A model generated the notes under the pieces. It did not search any database. It saw nothing but the letters and a program-made list of their open reading frames with translations, and was not told the DNA's origin. From contig JACRTB010000017.1 in the NCBI GenBank assembly GCA_014385025.1, positions 1-61,636 of the forward strand: a stretch of DNA of 61,636 nucleotides. The letters run 5' to 3'. The DNA comes from Yanshouia hominis. GTDB lineage: Bacteria > Bacillota > Clostridia > Oscillospirales > Ruminococcaceae. The position numbers and the translations under genes were made by a program. Positions 25,211-33,115 of this stretch are shown piece by piece (the first letter of the stretch is position 1; each line of letters opens with the position of its first letter).

Positions 25211-25285
25211 GAGCACGTTGGAAGCCACCGCCTTTTTGACACTTTTGCGAATATTGTCAAATTTTAATTTATTTCACGCAATTTC

Positions 25286-25314
25286 TTGTGCATTTTTCCT
25301 TGTTGTGCTATACT
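25286..25314 (+). promoter_or_regulatory. Promoter of the metallo-beta-lactamase-fold gene
   Basis: TTGTGC, 17 bp, TATACT, 43 nt upstream of the ATG. About 45 bp further up is a 7-bp inverted repeat TTTGACA/TGTCAAA (25235-25261), possibly an operator. Confidence 0.6.
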
Positions 25315-25357
25315 AAAATAAAACAAAGTATGAATAAAACAACAAGGAGGTATTTCT

Positions 25358-26191
25358 ATGCGGTTTCAAGCCACCGTTTTGATCGACAATACAACCGTTT
25401 CCCCCGAACTGAAGGCGGAACACGGCCTGAGCATCCTGATTACGGCAGAGGATGGCTACCGCCTCCTTCTCGATACGGGGGATACCGGAGCCTTTCTCGA
25501 TAACGCCGCAGCCCTTGGGACCGACCTCAGCGGGCTGGATGCGCTGGTGCTGAGCCATGGCCACTACGACCACACCGGCGGGTTGTCCACCCTGCTCGAG
25601 CAGTGCGACCCGCCGAAGGAGATCTATTTCGGTTCCTGCTTTTTTGCGCCGCGCTACCGCCGGGAGCTTGGCCGGATGCGCGGCATCTCGGCGCGCGTTC
25701 AGGAGATGGACCTGATGAAGCGCCGCCTCAACTACTACATGCTCGACCGCTCGATCTGCTATCCGCTGCACGAGGGAATCTGGCTGGTCACCGGATTTCC
25801 GTCCACCAACCGCTTCGAGAAGCCGGTCAAGGCGATGGTGCGGCGGATCGGAGAGGATTTCATCGTCGATGATTTCTGCGACGAGGTGGCGGTCGTCCTT
25901 GAGCGGGAGGATTCCCTGAGCGTCGTGAGCGGATGCTCCCACAACGGCATGATCAACATCTGCCAGCGGGTGAGCAGCTACTTCCAGCGGCCGGTGGATA
26001 CCTTCCTCGGGGGCACCCATCTGGTGGCCGCCGACAGCGCGCGGCTGCGTTCGACCATCAAGGCGCTCGGCTTTTTGCGGGTGCGGCGGGTCGCTGCCTG
26101 CCACTGCAACGGCGGAGAGGCCAACGAGCTGTTCGCCCGCGAGCTGCGCGGCTATCTGCCGGTCCATTCGGGATCGGTCATCGAGCTTTAG
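25358..26191 (+). CDS. MBL-fold metallo-hydrolase
   Basis: A 277-aa cytoplasmic protein of the metallo-beta-lactamase superfamily. LSHGHYDHTGG near residue 65 is the HxHxDH metal motif. Later histidines are in SGCSHNGMINI, GGTHLV and ACHCNG. This arrangement matches the group annotated as dihydropterin aminobenzene-phosphate synthase-like hydrolases. The reaction is not known. ATG at 25358 has AAGGAGG 7 nt upstream. It is a single gene with its own promoter and a probable terminator at 26302. Confidence 0.88.
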   Translation: MRFQATVLIDNTTVSPELKAEHGLSILITAEDGYRLLLDTGDTGAFLDNAAALGTDLSGLDALVLSHGHYDHTGGLSTLLEQCDPPKEIYFGSCFFAPRYRRELGRMRGISARVQEMDLMKRRLNYYMLDRSICYPLHEGIWLVTGFPSTNRFEKPVKAMVRRIGEDFIVDDFCDEVAVVLEREDSLSVVSGCSHNGMINICQRVSSYFQRPVDTFLGGTHLVAADSARLRSTIKALGFLRVRRVAACHCNGGEANELFARELRGYLPVHSGSVIEL

Positions 26192-26717
26192 AAGCAAAAA
26201 CGCGCATGAAAGGCGCGGCTTGCACCAATCCTGAAAGAGCATATTAAAGGGCATTTTACCGGCCTTTAAGAGGCTTTGAACATTTCTGCATGCCCTGCTG
26301 CGAGCGGCCCGCGCGGGCCGCTCATTTTCTTCCGTTCCCCGTTCTGCCTGTCCGTCCTGTCTGTCTGCTCTGTTTGTCCGGCGCGCGGCGCGCCCGAGCG
26401 AAGAGCGGCACCACAAATCAAGCCAAAACCCTGTCGTTAAAGGACAGAGTCATGTTTATGCGGCTTCGTTAAGATGACCGCCGATTTGTAACCCTTTGCG
26501 GTGGTTTTCTGTTTCGCCATGCATTTTGCAATATTTCATAACAGCTTTATGCCCTGCCAAAGCAGCGTTCCCGGACGAAATCTTTGACATTCGAAAGCGA
26601 GTATTGCAGGCAGGGAAAGGGCCTTTTTGGATACATCGACATCGGCAGGGTTCGCGGAAAACACATGGCGTATGAGTGAAAATAAATCTAAAATATGCTT
26701 GTCCGGAGGAAGCAGCA
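26192..26717 (+). other. Intergenic region with terminator and composition change
   Basis: No gene. The region holds the terminator at 26302-26323, then a pyrimidine-rich tract near 26340-26390, and turns AT-rich from about 26450 toward the EcsC gene. Confidence 0.5.
26302..26328 (+). terminator. Terminator after the MBL-fold gene
   Basis: The 22-bp palindrome at 26302-26323 (GAGCGGCC arms, GC-rich centre) is followed by ATTTTCTT. Confidence 0.65.
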
Positions 26718-27416
26718 TTGGAAGCAAAAATTAGCCAAGAAGAAATCATGCAGTTGTTGGATAAGTTGTATGACCAATCAGTGCATGGAATTGTCAAAGT
26801 CAGTCCCCCGATTGATAAGCTGGCCAATGATTACTTACAGAAAAGCAAAGACATTGATACCGCTGCGAAAAGGTTCATTAATTATCAAATTGCAAAATGC
26901 ACAACTTCTGGATTCGTAACCGGATTGGGTGGTCTTATTACACTTCCCGTGGCCATCCCCGCAAATGTGGGAAGTGTCATGTATGTTCAAATGCGAATGA
27001 TTGCCTGTTTGGCATACATGGGTGGATACGATACCGATAGTGACCAAGTGCAGACATTGGTATACGCTTGTCTTGCGGGTATCTCTATTGACCAAGTCCT
27101 GAAAAGTGTTGGCCTCCAGTTTGGGAACAAATTTGCTATAACAATGGTCAAAAAAATTCCCGGTACCGCGCTGGCAAAGATTAATCAAAAAGTCGGGTTT
27201 AGGTTCCTGACTAAATTTGGCACCAAAGGAATGATCAACATCGGAAAAGCCGTTCCGATTGTTGGCGGCGTAATTGGCGGCGGATTCGATTTTGCGGAAA
27301 CCAAAATCATTGCGAAACGCGCATACAAGATGTTTCTTGAGGGAGATTTTGATGTACCTTCCGGCAATGATGATGAGAGCATTGTGGATGAAGTCGAAGT
27401 TATGGAAGATAAGTAA
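26718..27416 (+). CDS. EcsC family protein
   Basis: About 232 aa. TSGFVTGLGGLITLPVAIPANVG near residue 64 and VYACLAGISIDQVLKSVGLQFG are characteristic of the EcsC family, membrane-associated proteins of uncertain function. TTG at 26718 is preferred because GGAGGA lies 7 nt upstream and homologues start at about that point; an in-frame GTG at 26676 has no ribosome site. The base composition is clearly more AT-rich than the flanks, suggesting acquisition. It is monocistronic with a bidirectional terminator. Confidence 0.85.
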   Translation: MEAKISQEEIMQLLDKLYDQSVHGIVKVSPPIDKLANDYLQKSKDIDTAAKRFINYQIAKCTTSGFVTGLGGLITLPVAIPANVGSVMYVQMRMIACLAYMGGYDTDSDQVQTLVYACLAGISIDQVLKSVGLQFGNKFAITMVKKIPGTALAKINQKVGFRFLTKFGTKGMINIGKAVPIVGGVIGGGFDFAETKIIAKRAYKMFLEGDFDVPSGNDDESIVDEVEVMEDK

Positions 27417-27488
27417 AATCTGCTGATAGGTATATTCTCTGAATATATTGCAAAATGTATAAAACATAATAATTCTTGCCGACAGGAC

Positions 27489-27529
27489 AAAAAGAATCCG
27501 TTTCGCTATAAACGAGACGGATTCTTTTT
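27489..27529. terminator. Bidirectional terminator between ecsC-like gene and queH
   Basis: A 17-bp stem (27489-27505 with 27513-27529, one G-U) flanked by A-run and T-run, suitable for both convergent transcripts. Confidence 0.9.
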
Positions 27530-27609
27530 GTTATTATACCACTTTAACTTCATGACATTTCCGCTTGCAGCGGTCCTGTCCGCTGAACTCATCCACGGTA
27601 TTTTCGCCG

Positions 27610-28170
27610 CTACTCTCCGCAGGGCGGCTTCGGCTTTTTGGGCCGCTTTCTGTAGCGGTCTTCCTCGCTGAAGACGCACCCGCAGTATTTTTGCAGATAA
27701 AGCCCCAGCTCGCGTGCCTTTTCCTGTCCCTGACGAAATACGGGTCGGAAATCCCGATACAAAAACTCCACCTGGTATTTTTTTGCTGCCTCCCGTCCGG
27801 TCCGGATCAGCAGCTCATGGTTCTGGTAAGGGCTGATCAGCAGGGTGGTCAAAAAGCTGTCAAAGCCGTTCTCCGCGGCAAAGCGGGCGGTTTCCTCCAT
27901 GCGCAGCCGGTAACAGAATCCGCAGCGGTGGTCAAAATCCGGATAAATTCCTTCGATGAAGCGCCGCAGGCCGTATTCATTCTCAATTTCCAGCCGCAGG
28001 CCGATGGTCTTGGCATACTCCACCAGCGTGTTTTTGCGCATCTTGTACTCGGTCATCGGATGGATGTTCGGATTATACCAAAAGCCGGTCGGTTCGATCC
28101 CCTCGGCGCGCAGGCTTTCGATGCAGGCAATCGAGCAGGGGGCGCAGCAGATGTGCAGCAGCGTTTTCAT
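27610..28170 (-). CDS. queH: Epoxyqueuosine reductase QueH
   Basis: Catalyses the last step of queuosine tRNA modification, reducing epoxyqueuosine to queuosine; QueH is the non-cobalamin alternative to QueG. The 186-aa protein has the expected cysteine pairs HICCAPCS near residue 7, HRCGFCYRLR in the middle and KYCGCVFSEEDRY near the end. The basic tail RKRPKKPKP is extra. Its ATG overlaps the malic enzyme stop by one base (TGATG), so translation is probably coupled. No other queuosine gene is nearby. Confidence 0.93.
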   Translation of the reverse strand: MKTLLHICCAPCSIACIESLRAEGIEPTGFWYNPNIHPMTEYKMRKNTLVEYAKTIGLRLEIENEYGLRRFIEGIYPDFDHRCGFCYRLRMEETARFAAENGFDSFLTTLLISPYQNHELLIRTGREAAKKYQVEFLYRDFRPVFRQGQEKARELGLYLQKYCGCVFSEEDRYRKRPKKPKPPCGE

Positions 28171-29342
28171 CAGATCCGCGCGACCCCCGTTTCGCGGGCG
28201 GCGGCCGCCACCGCCGAGGCCACCGCGTCGCGGACACGGGGATCAAAGGCGGCGGGAAGAATATAGTCCTTTGAAAGCTCCTCGCCGGAAACGAGTCCGG
28301 CCAGCGCATGAGCGGCGGCGATCTTCATCGCGTCGTTGATGTCCGAGGCGCGCACGTCGAAGGCACCGCGGAAGATGCCCGGGAAAGCGAGCACGTTGTT
28401 GATCTGGTTGGGAAAGTCGCTGCGCCCGGTTCCGACGACCGCGGCCCCCGCCGCGAGGGCTTCCCCGGGCATGATCTCGGGGGTGGGGTTGGCCATCGGG
28501 AAAAGGATGGGGTCGGGTGCCATCGAGCGCACCATCTCAGGGGTCACCGCGCCGGGGGCCGATACGCCGATAAAGACGTCGGCGCCGCGCAGCACCTCGG
28601 CCAGCGTTCCCGCTTTCCTTTCGCGATTGGTGAGGCGGGCCATCTCCTCCTTGATTGGGTTGAGGCCCTCCCGGCCCTCGTAAATCGCGCCCCTGCGGTC
28701 GACGAGAATCACCTTTTTCAGCCCCATGGCCATCAGCAGCCGGATAATCGCAATGCCGGCCGCGCCCGCGCCGCTGGTCACGACCTCGATTTCCTCAATC
28801 TTTTTTCCGGTCAGCTTGAGGGCGTTTAAAAGGGCGGCGAGCACCACCACGGCGGTGCCATGCTGGTCGTCGTGGAAGATCGGGATGTCGCAGCGCTCCT
28901 TGAGCTTTTTTTCGATCTCAAAGCACCGGGGAGCGGCGATATCCTCGAGATTGACCCCGCCGAAGCTGCCCGCAAGCAGCGCGACGGTGTTCACAATCTC
29001 GTCCACGTCGTGGCTGCGGATGCAGAGCGGCACCGCATCGACTCCGCCGAACGCCTTGAAGAGGACGCATTTTCCTTCCATCACCGGCATGCCCGCCTCG
29101 GGGCCGATATCGCCCAAGCCGAGCACCGCAGAGCCGTCGGTGACGACCGCGACGGTGTTGCCGCGTCCGGTCAGCTCATAGCCTTTGGCCGGATCCTTTT
29201 CGATTTCGAGGCAGGGGGCGGCGACGCCGGGGGTGTAGGCGAGCGAGAGGTCGTCCTTGTTGGCGACGGGCAGTTTCGGCACCGTCTCGAGCTTGCCGCG
29301 CAGCCGGTAGTGCAGTTTCAGCGATTCCTTTGCGTAATCCAT
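28170..29342 (-). CDS. NAD(P)-dependent malic enzyme
   Basis: A 390-aa short-form malic enzyme that converts malate to pyruvate and CO2. LAYTPGVAAPC near residue 34 carries the catalytic Tyr, DDQHGTAVV the metal and substrate residues, and VTSGAGAAGIAI the dinucleotide fold. It lacks the C-terminal phosphotransacetylase-like domain of long MaeB. NAD or NADP preference cannot be judged. The ATG has AAGGAGG upstream. It is the first gene of a two-gene operon with queH, an arrangement without an obvious metabolic reason. Confidence 0.93.
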   Translation of the reverse strand: MDYAKESLKLHYRLRGKLETVPKLPVANKDDLSLAYTPGVAAPCLEIEKDPAKGYELTGRGNTVAVVTDGSAVLGLGDIGPEAGMPVMEGKCVLFKAFGGVDAVPLCIRSHDVDEIVNTVALLAGSFGGVNLEDIAAPRCFEIEKKLKERCDIPIFHDDQHGTAVVVLAALLNALKLTGKKIEEIEVVTSGAGAAGIAIIRLLMAMGLKKVILVDRRGAIYEGREGLNPIKEEMARLTNRERKAGTLAEVLRGADVFIGVSAPGAVTPEMVRSMAPDPILFPMANPTPEIMPGEALAAGAAVVGTGRSDFPNQINNVLAFPGIFRGAFDVRASDINDAMKIAAAHALAGLVSGEELSKDYILPAAFDPRVRDAVASAVAAAARETGVARI

Positions 29343-29390
29343 CGATGATCCTCCTTCTGGATGGACGGCCCTCGCCGTCTGATGGTTCCA

Positions 29391-29510
29391 TTATAGAGAG
29401 GTGCGCGCCTTTTTTCAACTGCCGCCGGGAATTCTTTTGTTTCCCGAAGGATGAATCCCTTATGGAGAGATGCGCACCTTTTTCACCCGCCGCCGGGAAT
29501 TTTTATTTCG
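29391..29510. repeat. ~71-bp direct repeat upstream of the malic enzyme gene
   Basis: The segment AGAGAGGTGCGCGCC, a T-run, then CGCCGGGAATT near 29394-29440 recurs about 71 bp on near 29465-29510 with small changes. It lies in the divergent spacer between the malic enzyme and putP genes. Confidence 0.75.
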
Positions 29511-29632
29511 CAAAAATGAATTTTTTAAACGGGAGACTGCAAAAATTCATTCCCGCACTGCAAAAATACAGCTGTTTTCGTTCTGCCGTGTCCGAATTTT
29601 GACGGAAAAACCGAACAAATTACAAAAATCAG

Positions 29633-29661
29633 TTGAATAAACTGTGAATTTATGCTATCAT
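29633..29661 (+). promoter_or_regulatory. putP promoter
   Basis: TTGAAT, 17 bp, TATCAT, giving a leader of about 125 nt before the ATG at 29793. The leader has GC-rich inverted repeats but no recognised riboswitch. Confidence 0.65.
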
Positions 29662-29792
29662 GGGCGATAGATTTTGTTCGTCCGGATGCGGTCCCGCCCG
29701 GGGCCGCCCGGTTCACTTCACGGCTTGCCGTTCCGGGGCGCCTGCCGCGCCCCTTTGCCCCTCGCGGCGCGGCGGAAAGGTTGGTCATCTCT

Positions 29793-31244
29793 ATGCGGCT
29801 CTCGGAAATCATCGTTTTTATCGTCTACCTGCTCTTCATGCTCTCCATCGGGGTCTATTTCTTTATCAAGGACCGTAACGGCGGTGAGAAAAGTTATTTT
29901 CTCGGCGGCCGTGAGATGGGCGCGTGGGTCGCCGCCCTCTCGGCGGGCGCCTCTGATATGAGCGCCTGGGTGCTCATGGGACTGCCCACCTCGATCTACG
30001 CCCTCGGATTGGGCCAGGTCTGGATTTCGGTCGGCCTTGCCATCGGCTACACCATCAGCTGGCTTGTTCAGGCGCCGCGGCTCCGCCGGTTCTCGATCGT
30101 TGCCAACGACTCGATCACCATTCCGCAGTACCTCACCAACCGGTTTCTTTCGGGGTCGCGCGCGCTTCAGATCATCTGCGCCGCCGTCTTCCTCGTTGCC
30201 TACACCATCTACTCGGCCTCGAGCGTCAAGGCCTGCGGCACCCTCTTCAACACCGTCATCGGACTCAATGAAACGGTGGCCATGTATATCGCCGCCATCA
30301 TCATTGTCAGCTACACCTTCCTGGGCGGGTTCTCCGCGGTCTGCTGGACCGACTTTTTCCAGGGGATGCTGATTCTCGGCGCAATGCTCATTGCCCCGAT
30401 CTTCGCCGCCGCGATGCTGGACCCCGCCGCGGTTTCCGCCGTTCCTCCGACCTACTGGAGCGCCTTCTCCAGCTGGCAGGAAATTGTTTCGGGTCTGGCC
30501 TGGGGTCTGGGCTATTTTGGAATGCCCCATATCATCATCCGCTACATGTCTCTGAAATCGCAGGCCGAGCTGAAGAAATCCGCGAAAATCGGCATCAGCT
30601 GGACGGTGCTCATCGTCGTCTTTGCCGCTCTCGTCGGCGTGATCGGACGCCTTTTCCTCGGCTATGACGAAGCCATCAACAGCAATTCGCTCGTCTTTAT
30701 CTCGATGGTCCGCAGGATTTTCCCCGGGCTGATTTCCGGCGTACTGCTTTCCGCCGTCCTCGCCGCCTCGATGAGCACCGCGGACAGCCAGCTTCTTTCG
30801 GCGGCCTCGGCCTTCGCCAGCGATGTGTATAAGCCCGTTATCCGCAAGAACAAGGTCAGCGACCGTGAGATGCTCTGGGCGGGGCGGCTTGTCGTCCTCG
30901 GCGTCGCCGCCGTCGCGCTGCTCATCGCCTCGAATCCCAACACCGGTTCGATCATGGCCCTTGTTTCCAACGCCTGGGGCGTCTTTGGGGCGGCTTTCGG
31001 CCCGACGATCATGCTGAGTCTTTTCTGGCGCAGGTTTAACTTCAAGGGCGCCGTCGCGGGCATCCTGACCGGCGCGTTTGTGGACATCGGCTGGTTTGCC
31101 TTCCTCTCCTCCACCGGAATCTACGAGCTTGCGCCCGGATTTCTCGCCGGCACCCTCGCCGCCGTCGCCGTCACGCTCTGTACGGAAAAGCCCTCCAAAC
31201 AGGTGGAGGCCCTCTTCGACGAGGCGGTTTCCTATACCGAATAA
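29793..31244 (+). CDS. putP: Sodium/proline symporter
   Basis: A 483-aa sodium:solute symporter family protein with about 13 hydrophobic segments. FLGGREMGAWVAALSAGASDMSAW near residue 37 carries the PutP-type sodium and proline site, and STADSQLLSAASAFASD near 330 is the second signature. It imports proline with Na+. ATG at 29793 has GGAAAGG upstream; the longer frame extends into the leader. Flanked by its own promoter and a terminator at 31264. Confidence 0.92.
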   Translation: MRLSEIIVFIVYLLFMLSIGVYFFIKDRNGGEKSYFLGGREMGAWVAALSAGASDMSAWVLMGLPTSIYALGLGQVWISVGLAIGYTISWLVQAPRLRRFSIVANDSITIPQYLTNRFLSGSRALQIICAAVFLVAYTIYSASSVKACGTLFNTVIGLNETVAMYIAAIIIVSYTFLGGFSAVCWTDFFQGMLILGAMLIAPIFAAAMLDPAAVSAVPPTYWSAFSSWQEIVSGLAWGLGYFGMPHIIIRYMSLKSQAELKKSAKIGISWTVLIVVFAALVGVIGRLFLGYDEAINSNSLVFISMVRRIFPGLISGVLLSAVLAASMSTADSQLLSAASAFASDVYKPVIRKNKVSDREMLWAGRLVVLGVAAVALLIASNPNTGSIMALVSNAWGVFGAAFGPTIMLSLFWRRFNFKGAVAGILTGAFVDIGWFAFLSSTGIYELAPGFLAGTLAAVAVTLCTEKPSKQVEALFDEAVSYTE

Positions 31245-31263
31245 ACCTTTCTTCGCTCAAGGA

Positions 31264-31299
31264 CGCGGAAGGGCGGCAAATGCCGCTCTCCCGCGTTTT
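31264..31299 (+). terminator. putP terminator
   Basis: A 14-bp stem with one mismatch and one G-U (31264-31277 with 31282-31295), AAAT loop, then TTTTATAT. Confidence 0.8.
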
Positions 31300-31516
31300 A
31301 TATGTCCGCGGCATGGGGGAGAGGATCGGGGGACGGAAAAGAGAGGGGAAAAGGGCGCATCAGAGACGGCGCACTGCCCGCAAGAAACCTCAAAACCTTC
31401 CGGCGTGACCGGCAGCGTAACCTGCCCGGATGCCCTGATGATGAATTGCGCATGACTCATCTCGTTTTCAGCTGATTATTTGGCCCATAGATGCTGTAAT
31501 AAAAAGAGGTTTTAAG

Positions 31517-31873
31517 ATGTTTTGCAAATACTGTGGTGCTTATGTTGATTCTGACGCAATATTTTGTTCTAAGTGCGGGAAACCCGTTTCTGACGGTTTT
31601 TCTGCCACACCGAAAGGTTTTACGCTCTCTATTTTTCGGGAAAGCCAAACCTTCTTGCTCAACCCTCCCATTGATATTTTAATCGACGGCGAGAAGCGCC
31701 TCTCAATCAGCAACGGGGGGTCAGTCGAGCTGGACCTGCCTACCGGGGCGCACACGATCGAATTTTCACAGTCAATGCGCAGGCGTTCTGTATTAATTGA
31801 CCTTTTCCGCGATATGCAAATCATCGTAAAATGGAACCGTATCACGGGTGGCATTGAAGCAAGCGTTGAATAG
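31517..31873 (+). CDS. Small zinc-ribbon domain protein
   Basis: 118 aa. CKYCGAYVDSDAIFCSKCG at residues 3-21 is a zinc ribbon. The rest is a beta-rich domain: LLNPPIDILIDGEKRLSI and GGSVELDLPTGAHTIEF resemble small PEGA/DUF2846-like carrier domains. There is no membrane segment. ATG at 31517 follows AAAAGAGG. The gene is AT-rich relative to its neighbours and convergent with rsmG. Function unknown. Confidence 0.7.
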   Translation: MFCKYCGAYVDSDAIFCSKCGKPVSDGFSATPKGFTLSIFRESQTFLLNPPIDILIDGEKRLSISNGGSVELDLPTGAHTIEFSQSMRRRSVLIDLFRDMQIIVKWNRITGGIEASVE

Positions 31874-31965
31874 AGAAAGGCGGGGTTCATTCTCCGTCTT
31901 TATTGATTGGGGTACCATCTGTGCCTTCTTCTGTTCTCCTTTCTCTGAAAAGGACGGCCCTCGTT

Positions 31966-32682
31966 TTACAGCGGCTTTTCGCTGATTTTGACCCGCTGGC
32001 GGGGGAATTTCTTCGCGGTGGGGATCAGCTTGGGAATCACGACGAGGCTGCGGCCTCCCGCTTCTCCGAGGGAATATTCCACCAGTTTCGGCTCGCCGCC
32101 GCCAAGGATGCGGATGGCGTTTCGCGCCTCCTCCAGCTCTCCGCGGCAGTCGGGGCCCTTGAGGGCCAGCATGAATCCCCCCACCTTTACCAGCGGCAGG
32201 CAGTATTCGCAGAGCACCGAAAGGCGCGCCACCGCGCGGGAGGCGGCCACGTCGAAGCGTCCCCGGAGCGCGGGCATGGCTCCGGCAGCCTCCGCGCGGG
32301 CGTGGACGAAGGCGTTCTCCTGTCCCAGCCGGCCGGAAAGCTGTTCCAAAAAGGTCAGCCGCTTCTGCAGGCTGTCGAGCAGCGTGAGGGAAAGATCGGG
32401 CCGCATGATCTTCAGCGGCACTCCGGGAAAGCCGGCTCCGGTACCGACATCGATCAACGAGCACCCCTGCGGCAGGCCGATCAGCGAGAGCGGAATGACG
32501 CTGTCGGCAAAATGCTTGACCGCGATCTGGGCGGGGTCGGTGATGGCCGTGAGGTTGACCTTTTCGTTATACTCGAGCAGGAAGTCCCCGTAGGCGGCAA
32601 AGGCCCCAAGCTGCCCATTGTCGGGCGAAATCCCGAAGGAGGAAAGCAGCGGCAAGAAATCTTCGGTCGGAAGCTGGAACAT
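31966..32682 (-). CDS. rsmG: 16S rRNA (guanine-N7)-methyltransferase RsmG (GidB)
   Basis: Methylates G527 of 16S rRNA with SAM. The 238-aa protein has NEKVNLTAITDP near residue 39, the SAM-binding IDVGTGAGFPGVPLKI near 79 and VAASRAVARLSVL. ATG at 32682 is chosen over the GTG three bases earlier because its spacing from AAAGGAG is better. It is the last gene of the origin-side minus-strand block; in many Firmicutes parA-parB follow here, but they are absent. Confidence 0.96.
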   Translation of the reverse strand: MFQLPTEDFLPLLSSFGISPDNGQLGAFAAYGDFLLEYNEKVNLTAITDPAQIAVKHFADSVIPLSLIGLPQGCSLIDVGTGAGFPGVPLKIMRPDLSLTLLDSLQKRLTFLEQLSGRLGQENAFVHARAEAAGAMPALRGRFDVAASRAVARLSVLCEYCLPLVKVGGFMLALKGPDCRGELEEARNAIRILGGGEPKLVEYSLGEAGGRSLVVIPKLIPTAKKFPRQRVKISEKPL

Positions 32683-32816
32683 CACGTTCTCCTTTCGACA
32701 GCAATTTGTATTGTTTTTTATAAAATATACTAAATGTAATTTACAATTAGATTCCTATTTGTATTTTTCATATTACAAATTTCAGTCGGTATTTTTAGGA
32801 ATTCGTTTTGATGGGT

Positions 32817-33115
32817 GCGCCCGCCCTCCTGCGGCGGGAAAGCCCGGGCATCAGCACCGGGAGGTCCGCGGGGGAAACCCCGCGTGTTCGGGATGGCTCC
32901 GGACGGCTTGCCTTGTCGATTCATTGGCGCGGCCTTCCGCCTCTTCCCGGAATGTTCGCGGCGGCTCCGGGCGGCTTACCGCTCCGGTTCCGCTTGCTTT
33001 TTGCCGGACGGGGCGGGGAGGGGGCTTTTCTCCTGCCGGGCGGAGCTTTCCGCGCCCGCCCTCCTGCGGCGGGAAAGCTCGAGCATCAGCACCGAGAGGT
33101 CCGCGGGGGAAACCC
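32817..33115 (-). repeat. Duplication of the mnmG 3' end
   Basis: GCGCCCGCCCTCCTGCGGCG begins at 33052 inside mnmG and again at 32817 beyond its stop, 235 bp apart; similarity continues for about 65 bp and covers the codons for GVSPADLSVLMLELSRRRRAG. A second shared element, ATGTTCGCGGCGG, occurs at about 33120 and 32951. Spacer 32683-32816 is AT-rich and has no gene. Confidence 0.88.
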
